In this document: positions 1-6,304 of the stretch, piece after piece
Layout of the letters: each line of letters begins with the position of its first letter
Numbering within the stretch: the first letter of the stretch is position 1
Assembly: GCA_943331855.1 (NCBI GenBank)
Contig: CALQNE010000196.1
Location: 1 to 6,524, forward strand
DNA length: 6,524 nucleotides
Reading direction: 5' to 3'
Source of the DNA: Bordetella parapertussis
GTDB lineage: Bacteria; Pseudomonadota; Gammaproteobacteria; Burkholderiales; Burkholderiaceae_B
Notes under the pieces: model-generated
What the model was told of the DNA's origin: nothing
The model's input: the letters and a program-made list of their open reading frames with translations, nothing else
Databases searched by the model: none
Position numbers and translations under genes: made by a program

Positions 1-331
1 CGCGCAATACGGGGTTTAACGTCATCATCGGATCTTGAAAGATCATCGCTAACCGATCACCGCGTAGCTGCCTAAGCGTCTCGTCGCTTGCCCCGACCAG
101 CTCAGTCCCCTCAAACAAAATGCTGCCCTGCGTAATCTTGCCGGGCGCATCGATCAGACCCAAGATTGAAAATCCGGTGACAGATTTACCCGAACCAGAC
201 TCGCCAACCAAGCCCAGGATTTCGCCTGGCTGCACCCGCAAGCTGACATCATCAACAGCGGGCAGCAAGCCTTGGCGGGTCGAAAACTCAGTGCGAAGCG
301 AGGTGATTTCTAAAAGTGACATAGGACTCAT
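1..331 (-). CDS. Peptide/nickel-type ABC transporter ATP-binding protein, DppD/OppD-like (partial, N-terminal part)
   Basis: This is the N-terminal third of an ABC ATPase, and the rest lies beyond the left edge. It would hydrolyse ATP on the cytoplasmic side to power import through the two permeases encoded just upstream. About 110 residues are visible. They include a Walker A loop GESGSGKS (residues 43-50 from the start chosen here) and a Q-loop [12 protein letters not shown] (Q at about 99), the wording typical of the DppD/OppD branch. The ABC signature, Walker B and the C-terminal oligopeptide-transporter extension are off the window. The start at 331 is chosen because its ATG overlaps the stop of the preceding permease gene as ATGA (328-331). 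A second in-frame ATG at 322 gives the commoner family N-terminus MSLLEI and is equally possible, as neither has a strong ribosome site. The family assignment is secure. The substrate is not readable from this subunit. Confidence 0.93.
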   Translation of the reverse strand, partial: MSPMSLLEITSLRTEFSTRQGLLPAVDDVSLRVQPGEILGLVGESGSGKSVTGFSILGLIDAPGKITQGSILFEGTELVGASDETLRQLRGDRLAMIFQDPMMTLNPVLR

Positions 332-1233
332 CGTGCCAAGCGTGGATTTAAAACATCTCGCAGCTGATCCCCAACCAGATTAATCGCCACAATCGTGAGT
401 AAGAGCGCGACGCCTGGATAGACTGAAATCCAATACTTACCCGACAACATGTACTCGTAGCCATTGGCGATTAACAAGCCCAAAGAAGGCTCTGTGATCG
501 GCAAGCCCAGCCCCAAGAAGGATAAGGTGGCTTCGAGCGCAATGGCGTGGGCCACTTGCACCGTACCCACTACGATCAAAGGCGGCAACGTATTTGGGAT
601 CAAGTGTTTGAGCAGCACGCGCCAAGTGGGTAAACCCAACCCTCGGGCGGCTTCCATGTATTCTTTGTTGCGTTCGACCAAGGCAGCTGAGCGGGCAGTA
701 CGTGCGTAATAGGCCCACTGAACGGTGATCAGCGCCACGATCACCTTTTCGACACCCGAGCCCAGTACCGCGATCAAAATCAGCGCCACCAAGATTGCCG
801 GAAACCCCAACTGTATATCAACGATGCGCATCAAGATTTGTTCATAGCGACCGCCAAAAAAAGCCGCACTGACACCTAAACTTGCGCCAATTGCCAAGGC
901 AATGACACCGCTCACAACACCCACGAGTAATGACACGCGCAGGCCATACAAAATCGCCGAAAACATATCGCGACCCATGCCATCAGTACCTAGCCAAAAT
1001 GTCGAACCCAGCATCGATTGCGCGCCTGGCGCTAATTTCGAATCCATCAAATCAAGTTTTGATAAATCGTAGGGATTTTGTGGCGCAATCCAAGGTGCAA
1101 ACAGGGCTAAAAAAAGTACCGTCACCAACAGGGCTAAGCCGCACAACGCAATACGCGATTGCATAAAGTCGCGCACGAACTGGCGCCAGGGCGTCTCGTC
1201 AACAAGCTGCACGGATAAAGGAGAAGTCGTCAC
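328..1233 (-). CDS. ABC transporter permease, DppC/OppC-like
   Basis: This is the second inner-membrane permease subunit of a PepT-family ABC importer (301 aa, normal for DppC/OppC). It has a short cytoplasmic N-terminus and a first membrane segment at about 29-50. The family-typical periplasmic and entry stretch follows ([11 protein letters not shown] at 79-89), and then five more hydrophobic segments between about 97 and 289. The ATPase-contact EAA loop is clear at about 191-214 ([12 protein letters not shown]...HLIPN). The end ([10 protein letters not shown] at 289-298) also matches the family. The start is GTG at 1233, preceded on the minus strand by AGG at 1241-1239 with 5 nt spacing; the next in-frame ATG (residue 24) would remove the conserved N-terminus. 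It lies 14 nt after the DppB-like gene and overlaps the ATPase start by 4 nt, so it is part of one operon. It should pair with the DppB-like subunit to form the channel. The substrate is unknown. Confidence 0.96.
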   Translation of the reverse strand: MTTSPLSVQLVDETPWRQFVRDFMQSRIALCGLALLVTVLFLALFAPWIAPQNPYDLSKLDLMDSKLAPGAQSMLGSTFWLGTDGMGRDMFSAILYGLRVSLLVGVVSGVIALAIGASLGVSAAFFGGRYEQILMRIVDIQLGFPAILVALILIAVLGSGVEKVIVALITVQWAYYARTARSAALVERNKEYMEAARGLGLPTWRVLLKHLIPNTLPPLIVVGTVQVAHAIALEATLSFLGLGLPITEPSLGLLIANGYEYMLSGKYWISVYPGVALLLTIVAINLVGDQLRDVLNPRLAR

Positions 1234-1247
1234 AAAGACCTGTTTGG

Positions 1248-2225
1248 TTAGTTCTTAGCGGCAGTTAAACGCACGCGGGGATCAAGTATCGAATACAGAA
1301 TATCAATCACCAGATTGATAAAGACGAACATCAAGACCGTAATCATCAAATACGCCACGACAACTGGGCGATCGAGTTGAAAGATCGAATCAATCACCAG
1401 CTTACCCATCCCTGGCCAGGCAAAAATCGACTCAGTCACAATCGCAAAGGCAATTACAGACCCTAACTCAAGACCGATCACCGTGACCAAGGGGATCATG
1501 ATATTTTTTAGCAAATGCACGCCCAACACGCGAGACTTTCGTAGGCCTTTGGCGCGGGCAAAACGCATGTAATCCAGCAATACATTTTCGCGAACCTGAG
1601 CCCGCGTTAAGCGAATGATCAGACTGAGTTTGAATAAAGCCAGATTAATACCGGGAAGCAACGCGTACTTCAGGCCGTCCCAGTGCACGATCGATAGCTG
1701 CATTCCTAAAAACTCTACGGTTGGGCCGCGACCCGTTGAGGGTAACCAGCCTAACTGCACCGCAAAAAGCATGATCAACATCAAACCAACCCAGAAGGTC
1801 GGTAAAGAAAAACCGACAATCGAGATGGCCATGATCGCCTTGGCTATTCTGCTATCAGGCTTTAAACCCGCATACAACCCGAGAGGGATACCCACGAAAA
1901 TAGAGATGATCATCGCTACCGTGGCGAGCTCTAACGTGGCAGGCATACGCTCAAAGATGACGTCAAGCGCCGGACGCCCATAGACAAAACTCTTGCCTAG
2001 ATCGCCACTCACTGCATTTTTGACAAACAACAAGTATTGCATCCACCCAGGCTTGTCTAGGCCTAGCGCGACGCGAGCGCGCTCACGCTCGATCTGATCC
2101 GCCTCTGGGCTAATCAGAATCTCAACCGGATCCCCAATGACGAACAAGCCGGCAAAAACCAGTAAGGATGTGACCAGCAACACTAACGCTGTTTGCGACA
2201 AACGTCGCAAGATGAATACCAACAT
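1248..2225 (-). CDS. ABC transporter permease, DppB/OppB/GsiC-like
   Basis: This is the first inner-membrane permease subunit of the importer (325 aa, in the usual 305-340 range). The N-terminus MLVFILRRL followed by a long hydrophobic helix (about 9-31) is characteristic of the DppB group. Next come the periplasmic region with GLDKP (55-59) and GDLGKS (74-79), and then membrane segments at about 100-122, 131-158, 185-205, 245-267 and 287-313. The EAA-type loop at about 219-245 (DYMRFARAKGLRKSRVL...) is the docking site for an ATPase. The segment FAWPGMGKL (268-276) and the C-terminal YSILDPRVR (311-319) are also diagnostic. The ATG at 2225 shares one base with the TAA stop of the binding-protein gene (TAATG), and there is no independent strong ribosome site, so translation is probably coupled. 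Whether the cargo is a dipeptide, glutathione, an opine or another small molecule cannot be told. Confidence 0.96.
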   Translation of the reverse strand: MLVFILRRLSQTALVLLVTSLLVFAGLFVIGDPVEILISPEADQIERERARVALGLDKPGWMQYLLFVKNAVSGDLGKSFVYGRPALDVIFERMPATLELATVAMIISIFVGIPLGLYAGLKPDSRIAKAIMAISIVGFSLPTFWVGLMLIMLFAVQLGWLPSTGRGPTVEFLGMQLSIVHWDGLKYALLPGINLALFKLSLIIRLTRAQVRENVLLDYMRFARAKGLRKSRVLGVHLLKNIMIPLVTVIGLELGSVIAFAIVTESIFAWPGMGKLVIDSIFQLDRPVVVAYLMITVLMFVFINLVIDILYSILDPRVRLTAAKN

Positions 2226-3808
2226 TATTTTTTAAGTTTCGCTTCTTGAGCCAGTGTGTACTGATCGGCGCGAGCCACATATGTCACATTCGCCCTAGTT
2301 GCCCAGACTGACACCTCGTAGTGCAAAGGTATCAGCCCCATCTGCTCAATCGCTTTTTCACTAGCCTGCGCAAGTTTTACCCGGCGCTTTTCGTCGTCGA
2401 TCTCAACAGCGGCTGCGGCAATCAGGACGTCAAGCTCGGCGTTAGAGAAACGCCCTCGGTTGGCTGCTCCATAGCCCGTCTTTGCATCAAACGTGCCTAA
2501 CAAAGACCGCAAAGGCGAGCTCGTATCGCCGCTTGAGGAGCCCCAACCCGCTAATATGGTTGAAAACTCAAGTTTTGAAGCTCTCGTGAAGAAAATATTC
2601 GAAGGCATCGTCTCGAGCTTTGTAACAATCCCGACTCGCGTCAGAAACTGAGCAATGGCCTGAGCAATCTTTTCGTCGTTAATGTAGCGATTATTTGGAG
2701 AATGCAAGGTCAACTGAAAACCATTTGGGTAACCGGCTTGCGCCAATAATTTTTTCGCACCCTCAGGGTCATATTTATCGACCGGCAGATTCTTGCTTGT
2801 GCCAAAAAATTGCTCTGCCAATAATTGACCTGCGGGCACGGCTACTGTTTCCATGATGCGATCAACGATCGCCTCTCGATTAATCGCCATCGACATCGCG
2901 CGTCGCACACGAGGATCGGTCAAGGGATTGGCGTTATCCATCGGCTTGCCGTCGGCGGTGCGCACAAAGGGCGAGTTTTGCGAACGATTTGAATCCATAT
3001 GCAGATAGATCAAGCGATTCGACACCACTTGCGCCACCGCTAAATTTTTATCGCCCATGAGGCGCTTGACGTCAGAGGTTGGCACGTTTTCGATCATCTG
3101 CAGATCGCCGGCAAGCAAGGCCGCAACTCGGGTGGCATTATTTGCCACCATACGCATCTGCACGCGCGTCCAGTCGGGTTTTTCACCCCAGTACTGATCG
3201 TTGCGCACCAAAACGACTCGATCACCAGGCTTGTATTCAGAAAACTTAAAAGGCCCCGTACCGATCATTGCCTTACCACTGTTGAAATCTTCTGTGGTGG
3301 CTGACTCTGCAACAGCCTTCGGCATAATACGCACCGAAGTCAGGTCGATTGCCATACTTGGGTTAGGTTCTGCAGTCTTCAGGATAACTGTGTGCTCGTC
3401 AGGCGCAGACGCCTCAACGATTGACCGCACAAACACCGCGAAAGAGGCCGGACTGTTCGGCACATTCGGCACGCGCTTGAGCGAGGCTAAGACATCGGCG
3501 GCCACAAAGGGCGAGCCATCATGCCATTTCACGCCTTTTCGCAACTTAAACTCGTACGTGAGGGGGTCAAGATTACGCCAGCTTTCGGCTAAGCCGGGCT
3601 TGACATTTTGAAACTGGTCGGTTGAGAGCAAATCCTCAAACACATTGAGTGCCAGCGCATTGTTCGGCGTCAGATTGTGATAATGCGGGTCGAGAGACGT
3701 GATAGGCGCTGACAGACCAATCGTCAATTCAGCAGCACTGACAAACATGGCGCTACCGGCACACAAGACCGCAATCAATGCATGAGACGTACGTTTTAGA
3801 AATCGCAT
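2225..3808 (-). CDS. Periplasmic solute-binding protein, family 5 (DppA/OppA/GsiB-like)
   Basis: This is the receptor of the importer, a family 5 extracytoplasmic binding protein that captures ligand in the periplasm and delivers it to the DppB/C-like channel. From ATG 3808 it is 527 aa, a normal length. The N-terminus (MRFLKRT, then a hydrophobic core) is a Sec signal peptide, probably cut near VSA|AEL (residue 25). Cys16 does not sit in a lipobox, so a soluble periplasmic protein is expected. Family landmarks are PGLAESW (71-77), YEFKLRKGVKWHDGSPF (85-101), GTGPFKF (184-190), DPRVRRAMSMAINREAI (298-314), YDPEGAKKLLAQAGYPNGF (346-364) and NRGRFSNAELD (450-460). A TTG nine bases upstream (3817) is in frame, but it would leave no gap after the GAGGG ribosome site, so ATG is preferred. 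It is first in the operon. The ligand-loop stretch GWGSSSGDTSS (421-431) differs from the acidic loop I recall for dipeptide binders, so peptide transport is not assured. Confidence 0.95.
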   Translation of the reverse strand: MRFLKRTSHALIAVLCAGSAMFVSAAELTIGLSAPITSLDPHYHNLTPNNALALNVFEDLLSTDQFQNVKPGLAESWRNLDPLTYEFKLRKGVKWHDGSPFVAADVLASLKRVPNVPNSPASFAVFVRSIVEASAPDEHTVILKTAEPNPSMAIDLTSVRIMPKAVAESATTEDFNSGKAMIGTGPFKFSEYKPGDRVVLVRNDQYWGEKPDWTRVQMRMVANNATRVAALLAGDLQMIENVPTSDVKRLMGDKNLAVAQVVSNRLIYLHMDSNRSQNSPFVRTADGKPMDNANPLTDPRVRRAMSMAINREAIVDRIMETVAVPAGQLLAEQFFGTSKNLPVDKYDPEGAKKLLAQAGYPNGFQLTLHSPNNRYINDEKIAQAIAQFLTRVGIVTKLETMPSNIFFTRASKLEFSTILAGWGSSSGDTSSPLRSLLGTFDAKTGYGAANRGRFSNAELDVLIAAAAVEIDDEKRRVKLAQASEKAIEQMGLIPLHYEVSVWATRANVTYVARADQYTLAQEAKLKK

Positions 3809-3817
3809 GTCAAACAA

Positions 3818-3822
3818 CCCTC
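3818..3822 (-). promoter_or_regulatory. Ribosome binding site of the family 5 binding protein
   Basis: GAGGG is read on the minus strand, 9 nt before the ATG at 3808. It abuts the alternative TTG at 3817 with no spacing. This decides the start in favour of ATG, giving a compact signal peptide that begins MRFLKR. Confidence 0.8.
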
Positions 3823-3838
3823 AGTGAATAATCAGCAA

Positions 3839-3869
3839 ATTATAGGGGGCATGGTCAAATTATGGTCAT
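3839..3869 (-). promoter_or_regulatory. Probable promoter of the ABC importer operon
   Basis: The minus strand holds a perfect TATAAT box (3844-3839). Transcription would start near 3832, giving a leader of roughly 24 nt that contains the GAGGG ribosome site. The best -35 candidate is ATGACC (3869-3864), which shares four of six bases with TTGACA but needs a long 19-nt spacer. A TTGACC also exists, but only 8 nt from the -10, too close to be used. A strong -10 with a poor, badly spaced -35 suggests that an activator or repressor controls this promoter. The direct repeats at 3851-3868 cover the spacer and the -35. This is inferred from consensus matching only. Confidence 0.6.
3851..3868. repeat. 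Phased direct repeat ATGGTCA-AATT-ATGGTCA (candidate operator)
   Basis: Two identical 7-bp units lie at 3851-3857 and 3862-3868. They are 11 bp apart start to start, about one helical turn, so both face the same side of the DNA. They overlap the spacer and -35 region of the predicted ABC-operon promoter. A further GGTCA occurs at 3897-3901, 33 bp from the second unit, again a multiple of 11. An inverted TGAC lies at 3875-3878. The arrangement resembles a binding site for a dimeric or cooperative regulator. No regulator gene is in the window and I cannot name a family. Confidence 0.45.
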
Positions 3870-3893
3870 TTTTTTGACGACAACAATTGGTTT

Positions 3894-3929
3894 GAGGGTC
3901 AAGGCCCTAGCGCAAACCCTTAGACCCTC
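3894..3929. other. Imperfect inverted repeat / hairpin in the divergent control region
   Basis: GAGGGTC-AAGG (3894-3904) can pair with CCTT-A-GACCCTC (3918-3929), giving 7 and 4 base pairs separated by one bulged A, around a 13-nt loop. No T-tract follows on the plus strand, so it does not look like an intrinsic terminator. It could be a regulator site, or an RNA structure if the plus-strand transcript starts upstream of it. The pairing is seen directly in the sequence. The function is inference. Confidence 0.45.
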
Positions 3930-3998
3930 CAGAACCGAGAGAACAACATAAAAAACGCCCAAAATCGCACCCATTGTGCAGCAAACGGGATATATTTC

Positions 3999-4003
3999 AA
4001 GGA
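3999..4003 (+). promoter_or_regulatory. Candidate ribosome binding site for the Bug-type receptor
   Basis: AAGGA lies 8 nt before an in-frame TTG at 4012 but 20 nt before the ATG at 4024. The ATG has only a weak GGA at 4014-4016 with 7 nt spacing. This site therefore raises a real possibility that translation begins at the TTG, adding four residues (MEKK) to the positively charged end of the signal peptide. Confidence 0.45.
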
Positions 4004-4023
4004 CTCAATCATTGGAAAAAAAA

Positions 4024-4992
4024 ATGAGCAACGCACTGCGTCTTTTAACTTTCGCCATCTTATCTTTCGCTGCAGGCTCGCAGAGCGCCTGGGCTTCTGA
4101 CTACCCGACCAAAGCGATTCGATGGATCGTACCCTACCCGCCAGCTGGCACCACTGATGTACTGGCTCGCATCATGGCGCAGCGACTGACTGAAACCTTA
4201 GGCCAACCCGTCGTCGTCGAAAACAAGCCTGGCGCAGGCAATAACATCGGCACTGAACTAGTCATCAGCGCCCCCGCTGACGGCTACACGATGCTGCTGG
4301 TGAATCCGGCTAACGGCATCAATGCCTCATTGTATAAAAATCTGTCTTACAACTTTATCCGCGATATCGCACCGGTCGCTGGCTTGGTGCGTACGCCCAA
4401 CGTGATGGTCGTCACAAATAATGTGCCCGCTAAAACCGTCGCTGAGTTTATTGAGTACTGCAAAGCCAATCCGGGTAAGGTCAACATGGCCTCGTCAGGT
4501 AGTGGCACCTCTACCCACCTCTCTGGCGAATTATTCAAATCAATGACGGGCTGCAATATGCTGCACGTACCCTATAAGGGTGCAGGCCCTGCCCTGATCG
4601 ATTTGACCGCAGGTCAAGTCCAGGTGTTTTTTGATAACCTGCCCTCTTCTGTGCCGCATATTAAAGGGGGTCGCATTCGTGCGCTCGGCGTAACCTCTGA
4701 GGGCATCGAGCCCTCTGCACCCGAACTGCCTACTGTCGGCGCAACGGTCAAAGGTTACGAAGCAACCGCCTGGTTTGGTATCGGCATGCCTAAGAACACG
4801 CCAAGCACTGTCATTGCAAAAATGAACGCCGAAGTCAACAAGGCGCTGGCAGAGCCCGCAATGAAGAAACGTTTGGCTGAATTGGGTGGCGTCTCAATCG
4901 CTGGAAGCCCTGCCGATTTTGGCAAAATCATTGCGGCTGAAACTACGAAATGGGCCAAGGTGGTCGAAACGTCTGGTGCCAAGGTAGAGTAA
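4024..4992 (+). CDS. Bug/TctC-family periplasmic receptor (tripartite tricarboxylate transporter substrate-binding type)
   Basis: This is a periplasmic binding protein of the Bug (TctC) family, 322 aa from ATG 4024, which is the usual size. It has a Sec signal peptide (1-24) with probable cleavage at AWA|SDYPTK. The mature protein opens with the family signature YPTKAIRWIVPYPPAGTTDVLAR (27-49). It continues with LGQPVVVENKPGAGNNIG (59-76), PADGYTMLLV (84-93), HVPYKGAGPALIDLTAGQVQ (181-200) and ELPTVGA (234-240). Known family members bind carboxylates, amino acids, nicotinate or similar small molecules; the ligand here is unknown. There are no TctA/TctB membrane subunits nearby, so it is an orphan receptor, common in Burkholderiales. 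It could serve a transporter elsewhere or act in sensing. Cys146 and Cys177 are the only cysteines and might pair. An alternative TTG start at 4012 has the better ribosome site. The MFS gene follows after 9 nt, so co-transcription is likely. Confidence 0.95.
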   Translation: MSNALRLLTFAILSFAAGSQSAWASDYPTKAIRWIVPYPPAGTTDVLARIMAQRLTETLGQPVVVENKPGAGNNIGTELVISAPADGYTMLLVNPANGINASLYKNLSYNFIRDIAPVAGLVRTPNVMVVTNNVPAKTVAEFIEYCKANPGKVNMASSGSGTSTHLSGELFKSMTGCNMLHVPYKGAGPALIDLTAGQVQVFFDNLPSSVPHIKGGRIRALGVTSEGIEPSAPELPTVGATVKGYEATAWFGIGMPKNTPSTVIAKMNAEVNKALAEPAMKKRLAELGGVSIAGSPADFGKIIAAETTKWAKVVETSGAKVE

Positions 4993-5001
4993 GCAGTAAG
5001 C

Positions 5002-6291
5002 GTGCCTAACTCGTCGCCTTCAGCAACAAGGTCGCCGTTTCTTAATCTGCTAGGCGTGCTGGCCGTGGGCTTAGGTGCCTCGGTCGGCCCGCTTGATTTC
5101 GCTGTAAACGTTGCGTTTCCCGCGATCTCAGAGGCGTTTCAAATTCAAACTCAAACCATCCGCTGGGTCGCACTTTTCTATGTGCTGACTTACGGTAGTC
5201 TGGTGTTGTGGTTTGGAGCGCTAGGCGATCGCATCGGCCACTTACGCGTCTTTAGATTGGGCCTGGTATTGGGCGCGGTTGCTTTTACCTTATGCGCTGT
5301 TTCACCATTTTATAGCTGGCTGTTAGCCGCGCGGGTGCTGCAAGGGATCTCGGCGGCCTTGATTTTGTCTTGCGGCCCAGCGTTAGTCACCTTTCTTTTT
5401 GCAGACAACGAACGAACGCGTGCCTTATCGATCTACGGCAGCATGGCTGCCATCGCTACTGTTGCAGCCCCTTTAATAGGCGGCTTTAGTATTGCCTGGA
5501 TGGGTTGGACCGGCGTCTATTGGATCCGTGTTCCGATTGTATTAGTGGCCTTAGCCTGTTTGGCGATTCATCACCCGCGCCTGCAACGCGTGCCAAACGC
5601 TTCTCAGGGAGGTGCAAAAACGGGAGAGTCACGCTCAACGATTCGTTTGCTATTGGACACCTTACGTCAAAACTCAAATTTCGGCTGGGTGAACGCATCA
5701 TGCGTCATCGTACAGTTATGCAGCTTCTCAATTCCCTTGATCTTGCCTTACTACTTAATACGCGTCCTGCATTGGGACTCTACCTCGAGCGGTGCGCTAT
5801 TAGTATCGTGGGCGATTGGTGGCTTAGCCGGCGCGGCCCTGACTCCGATGTTCGTTCGTCGATTCGGCTTAAATCAAACTGGGTTTATCGCGGCCTGTTT
5901 GTGCTGCCTAGGACTAGTTTCAATATGTCTATGGTCTGCATCGATTGCTGTTATATGGATGGTGATTAGTATTGCCATACAAGGGGCGGGACTTGGGCTT
6001 TTTCAAGTGATCTATTCAGACTGGATGATGGCCGACTTACCACCCCAGTCACGCGGTGTCGCCGGAAGTCTGGCCGTACTCACGCGCATGCTGGGCATCG
6101 TCACCGGTGCGGTTTGTTGGCTTTGGCTCGTTGACCGAGGCGAGTCGAGCGCCTTATCCATGGGCAGCACACCTGAAGCCGCATTTTTTGCCGGCTACCA
6201 GCAACTGCATTATGTCGTTGCCACGATTTCAGTTGGGTTCTTTGCACTGAGTTGCACCAAACGAGGTCTGTGGTTTGGTGCGATTCGATAA
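5002..6291 (+). CDS. Major facilitator superfamily (MFS) transporter, DHA2-like motifs, 12 predicted helices
   Basis: This is an inner-membrane MFS protein (429 aa), probably a proton-coupled exporter or importer of a small molecule. About 12 hydrophobic segments can be marked: 13-35, 53-75, 83-101, 104-131, 140-162, 168-190, 228-253, 264-285, 292-311, 315-340, 353-378 and 401-418. A cytoplasmic loop at about 191-227 separates the two halves. The N-terminal half carries a motif like DHA2 motif D1 (PLDFAVNVAFPAI, 30-42), a motif A loop (GALGDRIGHLR, 72-82) and a motif C-like APLIGG (156-161) followed by WMGWTGVYWI. DHA2 drug exporters usually have 14 helices, so this is either a 12-helix relative or a separate subfamily. 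The start is GTG at 5002, because no ATG occurs before the helix 5 region. No strong ribosome site is visible, so coupling to the receptor gene 9 nt upstream is likely. The substrate is unknown; efflux of a drug or metabolite is only a guess. Confidence 0.92.
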   Translation: MPNSSPSATRSPFLNLLGVLAVGLGASVGPLDFAVNVAFPAISEAFQIQTQTIRWVALFYVLTYGSLVLWFGALGDRIGHLRVFRLGLVLGAVAFTLCAVSPFYSWLLAARVLQGISAALILSCGPALVTFLFADNERTRALSIYGSMAAIATVAAPLIGGFSIAWMGWTGVYWIRVPIVLVALACLAIHHPRLQRVPNASQGGAKTGESRSTIRLLLDTLRQNSNFGWVNASCVIVQLCSFSIPLILPYYLIRVLHWDSTSSGALLVSWAIGGLAGAALTPMFVRRFGLNQTGFIAACLCCLGLVSICLWSASIAVIWMVISIAIQGAGLGLFQVIYSDWMMADLPPQSRGVAGSLAVLTRMLGIVTGAVCWLWLVDRGESSALSMGSTPEAAFFAGYQQLHYVVATISVGFFALSCTKRGLWFGAIR

Positions 6292-6302
6292 TTTGCGAAT
6301 CG
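6281..6302. repeat. Short inverted repeat across the MFS stop / flavodoxin start junction
   Basis: CGATTCG (6281-6287) and CGAATCG (6296-6302) form a perfect 7-bp stem with an 8-nt loop. The MFS stop TAA (6289-6291) is in the loop and the ATG of the next gene starts 2 nt after the stem. With no T-tract it is unlikely to be a terminator. In RNA it could mask translation initiation of the downstream gene. Confidence 0.4.
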
Positions 6303-6304
6303 AT

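Noticed and set aside
1615..1983. Open frame of 122 codons on the plus strand inside the DppB-like gene
   Set aside because: It is antisense to a well-matched permease, its translation has no domain-like pattern, and it is best explained as a coding shadow.
3201..3611. Open frame of 136 codons on the plus strand inside the binding-protein gene
   Set aside because: It lies wholly antisense to a clearly conserved family 5 binding protein and its translation shows no recognisable motif or ribosome site.
3761..3763. Cys16 of the binding protein as a lipoprotein attachment site
   Set aside because: The residues before it (A-V-L) do not fit the lipobox, which needs a small residue at -1, and an ordinary signal-peptidase site follows near residue 25.
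3874..3879. TTGACG as a -35 box for the plus-strand receptor gene
   Set aside because: It matches TTGACA at five of six positions, but no acceptable -10 lies 15 to 19 nt downstream, so no promoter is called.
3976..4023. Upstream GTG start (3976) for the Bug-type receptor
   Set aside because: It would place 16 residues before a complete signal peptide and has no ribosome site in front of it.
5505..5969. Open frame of 154 codons on the plus strand within the MFS gene
   Set aside because: It is in another frame of a gene whose membrane pattern continues unbroken through the region, so it is neither a frameshift nor a separate gene.
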